Counted from the first letter of the stretch, positions 8,938-17,814 are shown. The stretch: DNA of 28,806 nt from Desulfobacteraceae bacterium 4572_89 (GCA_002085465.1 NBML01000004.1:1-28806), one strand, 5' to 3'. Translations and numbers: made by a program. Notes: generated by a model not told the origin, from the sequence alone.

Positions 8938-9237
8938 TCAATTTATACCCTGGAGAACCTCTGCTATTGGAAAAAATGCCCCTTCTGTTCCATTGCCCAG
9001 CACAGCATGGAGCATTTCAGGAAAAGAAAAGACATGAATCTTGAATTTAAAAACATGGATTTTCCCGGGCATAAAATAGCCCGGCTCAATACAGGATCCA
9101 TTACCCCGGAACATATCAAACAGATCCTTCCCAACCTTCCAAAATTTTAGCTTGGGAGCAGCAAAATCAATAAAGAAATCCGAATAAATACAGGGGGATT
9201 TTTCGCCCAGCTCCCACCTCAATATCATCAAGTGCAA
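8938..9237 (-). CDS. Small orphan reading frame, possible gene remnant
   Basis: This fills most of the 325-base gap between the AAA ATPase stop (9167) and the ATP-grasp start (8841). The frame encodes 99 residues, but its first ~23 overlap the ATPase 3' end in another frame and are probably not real. From about 9165 onward the translation looks protein-like (KLKFWKVGKDLFD, MFRGNGSC, PEMLHAVLGNGTEGAFFP) with a sensible mix of residues. I do not recognise the family. No convincing start codon with a ribosome site lies beyond the ATPase end, so it may be the 3' remnant of a gene interrupted upstream. The rest of the gap holds the promoter at 8901-8929. Confidence 0.3.
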   Translation of the reverse strand: MHLMILRWELGEKSPCIYSDFFIDFAAPKLKFWKVGKDLFDMFRGNGSCIEPGYFMPGKIHVFKFKIHVFSFPEMLHAVLGNGTEGAFFPIAEVLQGIN

Positions 9238-10372
9238 GATATGAATTTTTCAGTTCATTAATTTGTGAAAAGGATTTATTTTTCCCACCTATTTCAAAAT
9301 AAAATTTATCTTCCACAAAAAAATCTGTTCTTCTGGGTATTGAAATGGATGCAACACTATTAAGCTGGTTTGCAAAGAATGTTTCTCTTATTGTTCCTGT
9401 TATTGAAGCCATCCCACTCACTTCAGAAACAACTTTAATTAAACCAGTATTTTCCATATAGATTTTAGCAGCTTTCCTAACCGCTTTCATTCCCACACCA
9501 GCCTTTCTGATGTTTAGTATAAAACCTGCTCGTTCTAAATATTCAATATAGTTATAAACAGTTTGCCTTGATATCCCAAGTTCACGACTGATTCTATCCA
9601 TATTTGGCGTAAAAGGCTCAGAGCTTGCAATTATCCATAACAATTTTTTAAGAACAGGTAATTTAGGCTGGGAAAGATTAAAAGATGTTGCAATATCTTC
9701 ATAAATAACTTTTTCAATTACATTTTGCAGTTTACTGAAATAATCATCAACACCTTCCATAAAAAATGGATAATAGCCATATAAAAGATAGTTCTTGAAA
9801 TATTTTAAGACTGGAATATCCTTTTTAATCTCCAGTGATTTTTCCCTGTGTTTTGTGATAATATTTTTTAATGAGCTTATACCATAATCTTTTTTTTGCT
9901 CAAAAAGCAAAAACTCTCTAAAAGACAATCCTTTTAATTCATAATAAACAACTCTTCTTGATAGATCTCCCTTACTTTTAGACAATGCAATGGTGGAGCT
10001 GCCTGAAATAATAATCTGCTTATCACTATAAACATCAATTATATTTTTTAATTCTACTGACCAGTTTGTATATTTATGTATCTCATCAATATAGAGAGCC
10101 TTCCCTCCGATTTTAAAATACGTATCTGCAATTTCATACAAACCATGTGAAACTACCAGAATATGATCTGCTGAAATATATAAAGCTTTTTCAGCTGTAC
10201 CATAAATTTCATGATAATGCTGAATCATCATGGTTGTCTTTCCTGTACCCCTTGAACCGAGAATACAAATTGCCTGCGCCTCCCAATTAATTTTTCCAAA
10301 TAAATATCTTTTTATATGTTGATACTTTTTTGAAACAATTAATTCATGAATTTCCATTAATCTTTGCAGCAT
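9167..10372 (-). CDS. AAA ATPase with C-terminal DUF4143 nuclease-like domain
   Basis: A 401-residue member of the widespread AAA_14/DUF4143 family. Walker A is GSRGTGKTT (residues 39-47) and Walker B is ALYIDEIHK (D96-E97), followed by a sensor-like IIISGSS. A winged-helix-like segment (MDRISRELGISRQTVYNYIEYLE) lies around residue 260. The C-terminal domain ends in the family-typical FEIGGKNK, YLALDDIE and IPLYLFGFLY, so the gene is full length. Biochemical function of the family is unclear; copies are often mobile or variable between strains. The coding sequence is clearly more AT-rich than its neighbours, which suggests horizontal acquisition. It is transcribed away from the GAF gene, with an inverted repeat over its promoter. 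Confidence 0.88.
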   Translation of the reverse strand: MLQRLMEIHELIVSKKYQHIKRYLFGKINWEAQAICILGSRGTGKTTMMIQHYHEIYGTAEKALYISADHILVVSHGLYEIADTYFKIGGKALYIDEIHKYTNWSVELKNIIDVYSDKQIIISGSSTIALSKSKGDLSRRVVYYELKGLSFREFLLFEQKKDYGISSLKNIITKHREKSLEIKKDIPVLKYFKNYLLYGYYPFFMEGVDDYFSKLQNVIEKVIYEDIATSFNLSQPKLPVLKKLLWIIASSEPFTPNMDRISRELGISRQTVYNYIEYLERAGFILNIRKAGVGMKAVRKAAKIYMENTGLIKVVSEVSGMASITGTIRETFFANQLNSVASISIPRRTDFFVEDKFYFEIGGKNKSFSQINELKNSYLALDDIEVGAGRKIPLYLFGFLY

Positions 10373-10403
10373 AAAATCTCTCTCACTACTAATTATCTAT
10401 CCC

Positions 10404-10432
10404 ATCTTACAATTCCACAACTATTATGTAAA
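10404..10432 (-). promoter_or_regulatory. Candidate promoter of the AAA ATPase gene
   Basis: On the minus strand TTTACA (10432-10427) is followed after 17 bases by TAAGAT (10409-10404). The -35 hexamer is part of the left arm of the inverted repeat, so a protein bound to the repeat would be expected to block this promoter. Confidence 0.4.
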
Positions 10433-10477
10433 ACACACCTTATAATTTTTATATCAAATTGTAAAGTGTGTTTTACA
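10427..10477. repeat. Perfect 12-bp inverted repeat, candidate operator
   Basis: TGTAAAACACAC (10427-10438) and GTGTGTTTTACA (10466-10477) are exact reverse complements separated by 27 bases. A second, interleaved pair, TTACAATT (10407-10414) and AATTGTAA (10457-10464), also matches perfectly. The repeated TGTAA/TTACA half-sites between divergent genes, one overlapping the ATPase -35 box, look like a multi-site operator. A cruciform or transposon-end origin cannot be excluded. Confidence 0.55.
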
Positions 10478-10551
10478 AAAATCTCAGAATGTGTTTATCC
10501 TGCGTATTATTTTATTGATTCATATTCATTAACTTGTTGATCAGACCTTTG

Positions 10552-10580
10552 TTGACATTGGTTTTTCAGATGATTATTGT
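10552..10580 (+). promoter_or_regulatory. Sigma70-type promoter of the GAF-protein gene
   Basis: TTGACA (10552-10557) is followed after exactly 17 bases by TATTGT (10575-10580). The predicted start near 10587 leaves a leader of about 36 bases containing AAGGAGA before the ATG at 10623, which supports that start over an upstream GTG at 10584. Confidence 0.5.
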
Positions 10581-10622
10581 GAAGTGTCTGATTCAAGTAA
10601 AGATATGATAAGGAGAGACACC

Positions 10623-12980
10623 ATGAACACCAACCTTGCTTTGCAGGATGTCAGGTCATTTGTCAGCCTTGATCCTTTGCTGGATTTCTGGGAAAAAAAT
10701 CTCGTGCCGGAATGCTCCCACATGGGATCCATGTTTGTGGAATTAAAGGAAAAAATAAGCCAGAGTCCCGGGATCCAGGGTCCCATTGAAGATATAAATA
10801 TTTTAAATAATTTCCATGATATACTCAGTCCATTAATGAGCGCGATATTTCCAGTGGCATCCTTTAATAGAGAAATCATGGGTGCGCTGTCCCCCTGCAC
10901 TTCAGAGCCTTTTTTTGTGACCCCTGAATTCCAGCGTCTTTTCCTTGAGAACAAGAATTCTTTAAAGGCAACCATAAAAAAAAAACTGAAAGAGAAAACC
11001 AGGCTATCCAAAAGACTGCTGAAAATTTATTTCCTTGTTCTGGAACGGATTTACGGATTCCCATGCCAGAGGATTGAAAGTCTGGATATTAAAATTATTC
11101 CAGATGAAAAAACCGGGCTGGCAAGGTATTTCGGAATAAGCTCTGATTTTCAATTTGTTAAAATAAAGGCATTGGACACTCCAAAAAAATTGTCTGAAAA
11201 AGACTGGGATAAAATCAGGAACAATCTCACAAATATCAATATCCTGGAAAAATATATTGACCTGAGACGTTTCGAGTTTACCGGTTTCACCATTGTCCGT
11301 GCATTGGATGTAACAGAATCAGAAATTATTTCAGCCCTTGAAAGGGACTTGATAGACCAGCAGTCAATTTTTTCTTCCAAAGGAATCAAACATCTGGAAT
11401 CCAGGCTCCAGGTATTGTTCCAGCGACCGGACATTACCCTGGGGATTGGTGCCCTCCGGGGAAATCAGGTCATGATCATAAAAAATGACTGCAATGCCAA
11501 TATCAACTGCCTTTTTTCCAACTCCCACCACATTAATGTAGATGAGATACAAGGATCAGTCTGGATGAAGGCCGTTGAAAACGATTCTGTACTGCGAGTG
11601 CCGGATCTTTCAAAAAAATCCAACCTGCTCCCTGCGGAACAGCAGGCAGTTTCAGCTGGTATCAGATCCATGCTTTTATCACCATTATCATACCAGGGTG
11701 AGATAATCGGGCTTCTGGAAGTATTGACAGCAACCCCCAACGACCTGGGCCCCATTGATGCCATGCTCCTGGAACAGGTCACCCCTATTTTTTCAGTGGC
11801 TTTAAAAAGAGGTATGGATGAAATGGACAAGCATGTCCAGTCCATTATCAAGGAAAAATGCACTGCGGTTCACCCCTCTGTGGAATGGCGGTTTGAAAAT
11901 GCCGCCATAAGCCATATGGAACGTGTCCGCCACGGAAGCAAGACCTCTGAAATGGAACCCATCATCTTCAAGGATGTGGTCCCCTTTTATGGACAATCCG
12001 ATATCAGGGGTTCATCCCTGGCAAGAAACAAGGGGATTCAGCAGGATCTTACAGACCAGTTAAGGCTTGCCCTTGATATCCTGAAAACAAGTGCAAAACT
12101 GAGGCCCTGGCCTATTTTAAAGGAATCTACATACCGTATTCAAAACAAAATCCAGGAAATTTCCTCTGGAGTCACTTCCAGTGATGAAAATTCAGTATTT
12201 ACTCTTCTGAATAAAGAGATCTCACCAATGTTTGAAGATCTCATGGGCCTGGGACCAGAGGTTGCCAAAGGGATTGAGACCTATAACAGCCTTCTTGATC
12301 CCGCAGCAGGTATGATTTACAATAAAAGAAAAGAATACGAGGAAAGTGTGTCAACACTGAACCAGGCATTGTCTGGTTTTCTGGAACAGGAAGACAGCCT
12401 TATCCAGCAAAGCTTTCCCCACTATTTTGAGAAAAGACAAACCGACGGGGTGGATTATATGATGTATATAGGAGCCTCCATGGCAGAAAGCCAGAGGCTT
12501 GCCCCTTTTCACATCCAGGATATGACCCTGTGGCAGCTGATGACTGCCTGGGGCCTTGCCTGGCATACACACAAAATAAAACCAGAATTAAAAGTACCCC
12601 TGGATACCTGCCATCTGATTCTGGTCAATCACACCCCTCTTTCCATACGATTTCGTTTTGATGAAAAACGATTTGATGTGGACGGCACCTATGATGTACG
12701 CCATGAAATCATTAAATCCCGTATTGACAAAGCACTGATAAAAGGTTCCGGAGAACGGCTTACCCAGCCCGGCAGGATTGCGGTGGTGTATTCAAATCCT
12801 GCCGAGGGTAAAGGGATCAGGCAGCATATTGATTTTTTGACGAGCCTAGGAAAGTTTCAAAATGATTTTGAAATGCTTAACCTGGATGATATGCCTGATG
12901 TGCGTGGGTTAAAAGCCATCAGGGTGGGTGTGAACCTGAAATCCATGGCCAGCAATGTTATTAAAATAAAAACAGGATAA
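10623..12980 (+). CDS. Large GAF-domain protein of unknown function
   Basis: A 785-residue soluble protein. The start ATG has an excellent AAGGAGA site. Residues ~1-255 are mostly helical and unrecognised; a GAF-like sensory domain lies at about 270-410 (SAGIRSMLLSPLSYQGEIIGLLEVLTA is its most typical part, the cNMP/small-ligand pocket region). A conserved-looking linker (FKDVVPFYGQSDIRGSS) follows, then long helical segments and a final ~150-residue domain with a WQLMTAWGLAWHTH stretch and mixed beta strands. No kinase, cyclase or DNA-binding output domain is visible. Similar long GAF proteins occur in Bacteroidetes and Desulfobacterota, but I know of no assigned function. It lies upstream of, and may be functionally tied to, the SUMF1 and transporter-fusion genes. 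Confidence 0.7.
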   Translation: MNTNLALQDVRSFVSLDPLLDFWEKNLVPECSHMGSMFVELKEKISQSPGIQGPIEDINILNNFHDILSPLMSAIFPVASFNREIMGALSPCTSEPFFVTPEFQRLFLENKNSLKATIKKKLKEKTRLSKRLLKIYFLVLERIYGFPCQRIESLDIKIIPDEKTGLARYFGISSDFQFVKIKALDTPKKLSEKDWDKIRNNLTNINILEKYIDLRRFEFTGFTIVRALDVTESEIISALERDLIDQQSIFSSKGIKHLESRLQVLFQRPDITLGIGALRGNQVMIIKNDCNANINCLFSNSHHINVDEIQGSVWMKAVENDSVLRVPDLSKKSNLLPAEQQAVSAGIRSMLLSPLSYQGEIIGLLEVLTATPNDLGPIDAMLLEQVTPIFSVALKRGMDEMDKHVQSIIKEKCTAVHPSVEWRFENAAISHMERVRHGSKTSEMEPIIFKDVVPFYGQSDIRGSSLARNKGIQQDLTDQLRLALDILKTSAKLRPWPILKESTYRIQNKIQEISSGVTSSDENSVFTLLNKEISPMFEDLMGLGPEVAKGIETYNSLLDPAAGMIYNKRKEYEESVSTLNQALSGFLEQEDSLIQQSFPHYFEKRQTDGVDYMMYIGASMAESQRLAPFHIQDMTLWQLMTAWGLAWHTHKIKPELKVPLDTCHLILVNHTPLSIRFRFDEKRFDVDGTYDVRHEIIKSRIDKALIKGSGERLTQPGRIAVVYSNPAEGKGIRQHIDFLTSLGKFQNDFEMLNLDDMPDVRGLKAIRVGVNLKSMASNVIKIKTG

Positions 12981-13166
12981 ACCAAAAGTTGTGAATTCAA
13001 CAGCATTGCTGGCCAATCCTTTCCCAAAAATCCTTTTCTCCTTGACAAGAAAAGTAAATTATAATTGGATATTGGAAACATTTTTTCTTGTGAACGCTTA
13101 AAGACAGAACAAACTCGTTAATGGGAAAATCTTTGGTTTTCAAACTTTCCAAATAAGGATTTAATA
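12981..13166 (+). other. Intergenic region upstream of the SUMF1 gene
   Basis: 186 bases with no plausible gene. TTGACA occurs at 13042-13047 and TATAAT at 13060-13065, but only 12 bases apart; at 17 bases the hexamer is TTGGAT (3/6). A promoter here is possible but cannot be placed with confidence. No terminator hairpin is seen after the GAF gene. Confidence 0.3.
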
Positions 13167-14015
13167 ATGAAGTCTTCCTCTTTTTTGCAATCAAGACCTC
13201 CAGTAGGAACTATCATTATTTTCTTGGCATTCTTTTGGATACTCATATCCCTGTCCCAGGCCGGGCAGGCAAATGAACACAAAATCACCAACACTCTGGG
13301 GATGACCTTTATTCTTGTCAAGCCGGGGTCTTTCATGATGGGCAGTCCCGAGACAGAACAGGGCCGCGATGCCAATGAGATCCTCCATGAAATAAAAATT
13401 AAAAGACCTTATTACCTGCAAACCACAGAAGTAACATTGAAACAATGGCGGTCTATCATGGGTAAAAAATGGCTTCGGAAAAGAAGTGGAACAGGTGATA
13501 TTCCGGTCACCAGGGTCTCATACTATGATTGTCTCAAGTTTATAAACAAATTGAATAAGAAAAAAATGGGGGTCTATCGTCTTCCCACGGAAGCAGAATG
13601 GGAATATGCCTGCAGGGCAGGAACAACCACGGCTTACCATTGGGGGAATTCCATTGACTGCTCCAGGGCCATGTATGGCAATAACACTAAAAAAAGTAAA
13701 ACTTGTATTCTTTTTTTTTCATCCATGAACATACCGCCCAATGGACCTGCTCCGGTCAAAACCTTTGCCCCCAATCCCTGGGGCTTTTATGATATGCATG
13801 GAAATGTATGGGAATGGTGTGCGGACGAATATACGGATTATCTGACCCATAAAAAAGAAAAGGGATACAGCACCATGGAATCTGAAACACGTATCAGACG
13901 AGGCGGAAGCTGGTTCAAATATGAACAATCCCTTAGAAGTGCGAACCGTGCCTATGCCCATCCAGGTGCAAAATTCATAACAACCGGATTCAGACTGGTC
14001 CGGGGGTTGGAGTAA
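13167..14015 (+). CDS. Exported SUMF1/FGE-fold protein lacking catalytic cysteines
   Basis: A 282-residue protein with an N-terminal hydrophobic segment (about residues 13-31, ending near SQAGQA), likely a signal peptide or anchor, and then a complete formylglycine-generating-enzyme-type fold. Visible landmarks are GMTFILVKPGSFMMGS, VTRVSYYDC, YRLPTEAEWEYACRAG, GFYDMHGNVWEWCAD, RRGGSWF and TGFRLVRG. In genuine FGEs the copper-binding cysteine pair follows RGGSW; here the positions read FKYEQSLRSANR, with no cysteine, so it is not expected to mature sulfatases. Such proteins often serve as binding or accessory modules. Start is supported by AAGGAT six bases upstream. Its stop overlaps the next start by one base (TAATG), indicating translational coupling with the transporter fusion. 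Confidence 0.85.
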   Translation: MKSSSFLQSRPPVGTIIIFLAFFWILISLSQAGQANEHKITNTLGMTFILVKPGSFMMGSPETEQGRDANEILHEIKIKRPYYLQTTEVTLKQWRSIMGKKWLRKRSGTGDIPVTRVSYYDCLKFINKLNKKKMGVYRLPTEAEWEYACRAGTTTAYHWGNSIDCSRAMYGNNTKKSKTCILFFSSMNIPPNGPAPVKTFAPNPWGFYDMHGNVWEWCADEYTDYLTHKKEKGYSTMESETRIRRGGSWFKYEQSLRSANRAYAHPGAKFITTGFRLVRGLE

Positions 14016-17000
14016 TGCGCACTAAAATTCTTAGTCTTTTAAAAGTCTATGAAGAAGAAATAAGCCTCCTGTTATGGACAGCCGCCCTGTTGTTTATCAT
14101 TCGAAGTTCAGGCATCATCCTGAACAATTATGCGGAAACAGCTTTTTTAAAACGATACGGGGTTGAATACCTGCCCGTTATCAATATGCTCAATGCTATT
14201 GTAACCTTTTTTGTCACTGGGTTTTTAACCGCTTTTCTGGGAAAGATGCCCGGTGCCAGACTGCTGTCCTATGTTTTTATTTTTTCAGGTTTTTCCGTGA
14301 CCATTATCCGATTGTTCATCCCCTTTGGATTTGACCTTTTGTATCCTTTGCTTTTTATGCTCAAAAGTCAGTTTGAAATTCTCCAGGCTCTTCTGTTCTG
14401 GAACCTGTGCAATGACCTTTTCAATATGCGCCAATCCAAACGGCTTTTCCCCCTCCTGACGGCAGGGGGAGTAATAGGCCTTATTCTGGGCAGTTTTGGC
14501 ACTCCCTATTTTGCAAAAACTTTTAACATGGACAACCTGCTGTATCTATACCTTGTAACAACCCTCATGGGTGCTGTCATTGTACAGGCAATGGGAAAAA
14601 GCTATTCCTCTCTGATTTTTCCGGAAAAAACAGGAAAATCCACCAAAAAAAAACCATCCATGGCCCAGGAATTCAAAAACGTTCTCCCCCTGATAAAAGA
14701 TTCAATACTAATCAAAATCGTTCTTGTCCTGACCTTTATGCCCAATGTGGTCATCCCCATAATGAATTATCAGTTTAATTACGCTGTTAATGACCAGTTT
14801 GCCTCGGAAACGCAGATGCTGCAGTTCTTTGGCTATTTCAGGGGTATTTTGTATATGATCAGCCTGTTCATCCTTCTCTTTGTGGGAAGGATTTACGGAC
14901 GATGGGGCCTGCCAGTGGCGCTTATGTTCCATCCCTTTAACTATATGATTGCATTGTTTGCCTTTCTTTTTCAATTTAATGTATTTTCAGCCATATATGC
15001 AAGGATGTCCACCAATATAATCCGCACCACTATTAATATGCCGGCAAATTCCATACTCATTGGACTTTTTCCTGAATCCTATAGAAATATGATCCGGCCA
15101 TTTCTCAGAGGAACCGTGGTGAGACTGGCCTTATTTACAGGTTCCTCCCTGATTTTAATTTCAGGATCTTTTTTTCACCCCAAATACCTGACCCTGGTGG
15201 CATTGCCCTTTGTGCTGGCATGGATGGCAGCTCCCATTATCCTGAAATTAAAGTATGCCAAAATCCTGAGAGATTTGATTTCAAACAACCTTCTGGATAT
15301 AAAAAGTCTCGACCAAAAAGAACTGGGACAAATTTTCAACCAGGAAAAAACCCTGGCAGATCTGGAAACTTCTTTTTTATCTGCCAAAGGAAAAGATGCC
15401 ATCTGGTATGGCAAATTATTACAACAATTTTCTCCCGGACAATTGGATATCCACATACTCAACAACCTTGAAAACCAGAACGAAAAAACCCAGATTGCTT
15501 TAATCAAAATGATATCTCCCGAATATCGGGCAGAGGCAGCCAATGATTTGATAAAATTTTTAGACATTAAAAAGCCAGAAGCCACTATTGCCATATTAAA
15601 ACTTATCTGCCAGAATGGGTACAAGGCCATACAGGGGGTGGATTTAAACCCCTATCTTCAAAGTAACCACCCTGTAATCAGAGGCTTTGCCGGGGCATGC
15701 CTCTATTCAAGAGACCCTGAAAAACACCAGGCACTGATCACTACCTGGCTTGGGGATAAAAATATAAATTACAGGCAGTCCGGTATTATCAGTGCAGGAT
15801 TAAGCAATGAAAGGGGATACATTGATACCATCCTTGCCATCTTATCGGAAAAAAATATTGATCACATCATTCCAGATATCATTATTGCTTTATCCAGGCT
15901 GGGGGCCAGGGAATTAAATTCCGTTATTTTTGATTATCTTTCCCATGATAAAAGGGAGGTAAGGATGGCAGCACTGGATGCCCTGGAAATCAATGATGAT
16001 TTCTCCCTGAAAAAAGCCATTCTGCTATTGGGTGATAATATTTATTCCATCCATGAATTTGCACGGGAAAAAATACGGAAAGCAGATTATCAAAACCATA
16101 AACTTCTGGTTGAATCCCTGGGACTGCCCAGCAAAAAGATAAGAAGAGGGCTGTTTAAACTCCTTGAGACCCTTGACATAAAAGAATTTGAAGTATTGAT
16201 GTTTGCCAAGGACAATCTAAACAAAAGCTATACCTACCTGGCCATGGGAGAAAACTTACGCCAGCTTCCCCAGAAAAAAATGCGGGATCTCACCATTGAA
16301 CATTTGTTCCAGAAAAAAGAAATAGTCCTTGAAAACATTATCCGGGTGCTTGCCATCCATGACCAGACCGGCAGGATGAAAACTGCCTGGAAAGGAATTT
16401 TTTCCCCTGATACCAGGCAGAGAGCCAATGCCATTGAATTATTAAGCGATATCCTGGACAAAAAAACCTTTAATTCCATGCTCCCTCTTCTGGAAAGTCC
16501 TACTCCTGCCCTGGCCCTGGCCGAAGGTAAAAAACTGGTCAAAATCCCCAAACTGGATCCTGCTGGAAAAGATGTATTTTCAATGCTGCTGGCTTCTGAA
16601 GACTGGGTGGATGTCCTCATGGGCCTGGGCATGATCCATGAGGATCCTGATCTTTACGAAGAAAAAGACCTGTTGAATGAATTGAAAAATTCCATGAATA
16701 AAAATATTACAAAGGAAGTTGAAATGATTTTTTCAAAAACCAAAGAAATCTCCAATGATCCCCAGAGAATTCGTGCCACCAAGATATCCCTGGGAGAAAA
16801 AATACTTCTTTTAAAAGAAATTGAAATTTTTTCCGGCCTGAGTGCTGAAGAACTTGCAGCCATTGCTGCAGAAACAAAGGAACTGAATTACCCCAAAGGC
16901 AGGACCGTCATAAGACAAAACGATGTGGGAGAAACCGTATTCCTAATCATTGAGGGAAAAGTGGAAGTCATCATGGAACAAACAGATGGGAAAAAAGTTT

Positions 17001-17272
17001 TACTTGATCACATTGAGTCCGGTGGTGCTTTCGGGGAGATGGCATTGATTGATAATTCTCCCAGATCAGCCAGCATCCGTACCATTGAACCTTCACGATT
17101 CCTCATCCTTCACAAGCAGGAATTCAAGGAAACAGCCATGGAATTTCCAAGGATTGCCCTCCAGATCTGCACGGTTTTAAGCCAGCGCATCCGGAGCCTC
17201 CATGGAAAATTCCAGGGGGAATCAAGTTCTCCTCCGTCATTGGGATCAGAAACAATAAATCGTGACAAATAA
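14015..17272 (+). CDS. Npt-like membrane transporter fused to HEAT repeats and a cNMP-binding domain
   Basis: A 1085-residue fusion. Residues ~15-405 form about 10-12 membrane helices resembling the ATP:ADP antiporter/Npt-like branch of MFS proteins (e.g. LFNMRQSKRLFPLLTAGGV). Residues ~440-900 are soluble, alpha-helical and repetitive, consistent with HEAT-like repeats. Residues ~925-1055 are a cyclic-nucleotide-binding domain: LKEIEIFSGLSAEELA, GETVFLIIEGKVEV, and a well-preserved phosphate-binding cassette GAFGEMALIDNSPRSAS with the Glu and Arg that contact the nucleotide phosphate. This suggests a transporter or membrane sensor gated by cAMP or cGMP. Substrate is unknown; nucleotide exchange is uncertain, since many free-living bacteria carry such proteins without being energy parasites. 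It overlaps the SUMF1 stop codon by one base. Confidence 0.82.
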   Translation: MRTKILSLLKVYEEEISLLLWTAALLFIIRSSGIILNNYAETAFLKRYGVEYLPVINMLNAIVTFFVTGFLTAFLGKMPGARLLSYVFIFSGFSVTIIRLFIPFGFDLLYPLLFMLKSQFEILQALLFWNLCNDLFNMRQSKRLFPLLTAGGVIGLILGSFGTPYFAKTFNMDNLLYLYLVTTLMGAVIVQAMGKSYSSLIFPEKTGKSTKKKPSMAQEFKNVLPLIKDSILIKIVLVLTFMPNVVIPIMNYQFNYAVNDQFASETQMLQFFGYFRGILYMISLFILLFVGRIYGRWGLPVALMFHPFNYMIALFAFLFQFNVFSAIYARMSTNIIRTTINMPANSILIGLFPESYRNMIRPFLRGTVVRLALFTGSSLILISGSFFHPKYLTLVALPFVLAWMAAPIILKLKYAKILRDLISNNLLDIKSLDQKELGQIFNQEKTLADLETSFLSAKGKDAIWYGKLLQQFSPGQLDIHILNNLENQNEKTQIALIKMISPEYRAEAANDLIKFLDIKKPEATIAILKLICQNGYKAIQGVDLNPYLQSNHPVIRGFAGACLYSRDPEKHQALITTWLGDKNINYRQSGIISAGLSNERGYIDTILAILSEKNIDHIIPDIIIALSRLGARELNSVIFDYLSHDKREVRMAALDALEINDDFSLKKAILLLGDNIYSIHEFAREKIRKADYQNHKLLVESLGLPSKKIRRGLFKLLETLDIKEFEVLMFAKDNLNKSYTYLAMGENLRQLPQKKMRDLTIEHLFQKKEIVLENIIRVLAIHDQTGRMKTAWKGIFSPDTRQRANAIELLSDILDKKTFNSMLPLLESPTPALALAEGKKLVKIPKLDPAGKDVFSMLLASEDWVDVLMGLGMIHEDPDLYEEKDLLNELKNSMNKNITKEVEMIFSKTKEISNDPQRIRATKISLGEKILLLKEIEIFSGLSAEELAAIAAETKELNYPKGRTVIRQNDVGETVFLIIEGKVEVIMEQTDGKKVLLDHIESGGAFGEMALIDNSPRSASIRTIEPSRFLILHKQEFKETAMEFPRIALQICTVLSQRIRSLHGKFQGESSSPPSLGSETINRDK

Positions 17273-17296
17273 AAACTTGACTGTTATATTATAAAT

Positions 17297-17527
17297 ATGA
17301 GTTCAATAAATCAAATATTACAGGAAGCAATTCGTTTGCCAGAAGATCAAAGACTCACTCTTGTCAACCGGATACTAATGCTTAGCGAACCGAATACCTC
17401 AGATGATATTAGTCATGCATGGGACGTAGAAATCCGTGACCGTATTGTTCGTTATGACAAAGGAGAAACACGTTCGCGCTTAGCCAGCGAAGTGTTTTCT
17501 GATATAGACCGTCGATTGAAATTATGA
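17297..17527 (+). CDS. Antitoxin of a RelE/ParE-type toxin-antitoxin pair
   Basis: A 76-residue acidic/basic helical protein typical of the 'putative addiction module component' family (TIGR02574-like): an N-terminal ILQEAIRLPEDQRLTLVNRIL helix, a short loop, then WDVEIRDRIVRYDKGE and a C-terminal helix that would thread into the toxin. It ends by overlapping the toxin ATG by four bases. It begins 24 bases after the transporter-fusion stop; no good ribosome site is visible before the ATG, which is unusual and could indicate readthrough from upstream or a near-leaderless transcript. Confidence 0.85.
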   Translation: MSSINQILQEAIRLPEDQRLTLVNRILMLSEPNTSDDISHAWDVEIRDRIVRYDKGETRSRLASEVFSDIDRRLKL

Positions 17528-17814
17528 TCATTGAATTTCTTGATGAGGCTGAACAGGAGCTCTTTGAAGCAGCATATTGGTACGAATCCAAAGAGGCCGG
17601 ATTAGGAATACGATTTCGAAATGAAATTTTTCATATACTTAATAGAATTATTGATGATCCATTGCTATGGAGAGAACGAACTGGCGGTTACAGAAGGGTA
17701 AATTGTCTCATATTCCCGTATTTTGTTCCATTCTTTATACGAGGGAATAAAATTATCATAGCAGCCATTGCCCACGATCACCGTAAACCAGGGTACTGGA
17801 AATCACGTGCCTAA
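17524..17814 (+). CDS. RelE/ParE-family toxin
   Basis: A 96-residue protein with the ParE/RelE fold pattern: IIEFLDEAEQELFEAAYWYE, a long helix containing GIRFRNEIFHILNRI, then strands RRVNCLIFPYFVPFFI, KIIIAAIAHDHRKPGYW. The last segment (IAHDHRKPGYW) is the hallmark end of this toxin family. The ATG overlaps the antitoxin stop (ATGA), so the two are co-translated. Target (ribosome-associated mRNA versus gyrase) cannot be decided by eye. Confidence 0.88.
   Translation: MIIEFLDEAEQELFEAAYWYESKEAGLGIRFRNEIFHILNRIIDDPLLWRERTGGYRRVNCLIFPYFVPFFIRGNKIIIAAIAHDHRKPGYWKSRA

Noticed and set aside
10584..10622. GTG start 39 bases upstream of the GAF-protein ATG
   Set aside because: It falls at or before the predicted transcription start and lacks a ribosome site, whereas the ATG at 10623 has AAGGAGA at good spacing.
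13042..13065. TTGACA and TATAAT as a promoter for the SUMF1 gene
   Set aside because: The two hexamers are only 12 bases apart, too close for sigma70; no good -10 box sits at 16-18 bases.
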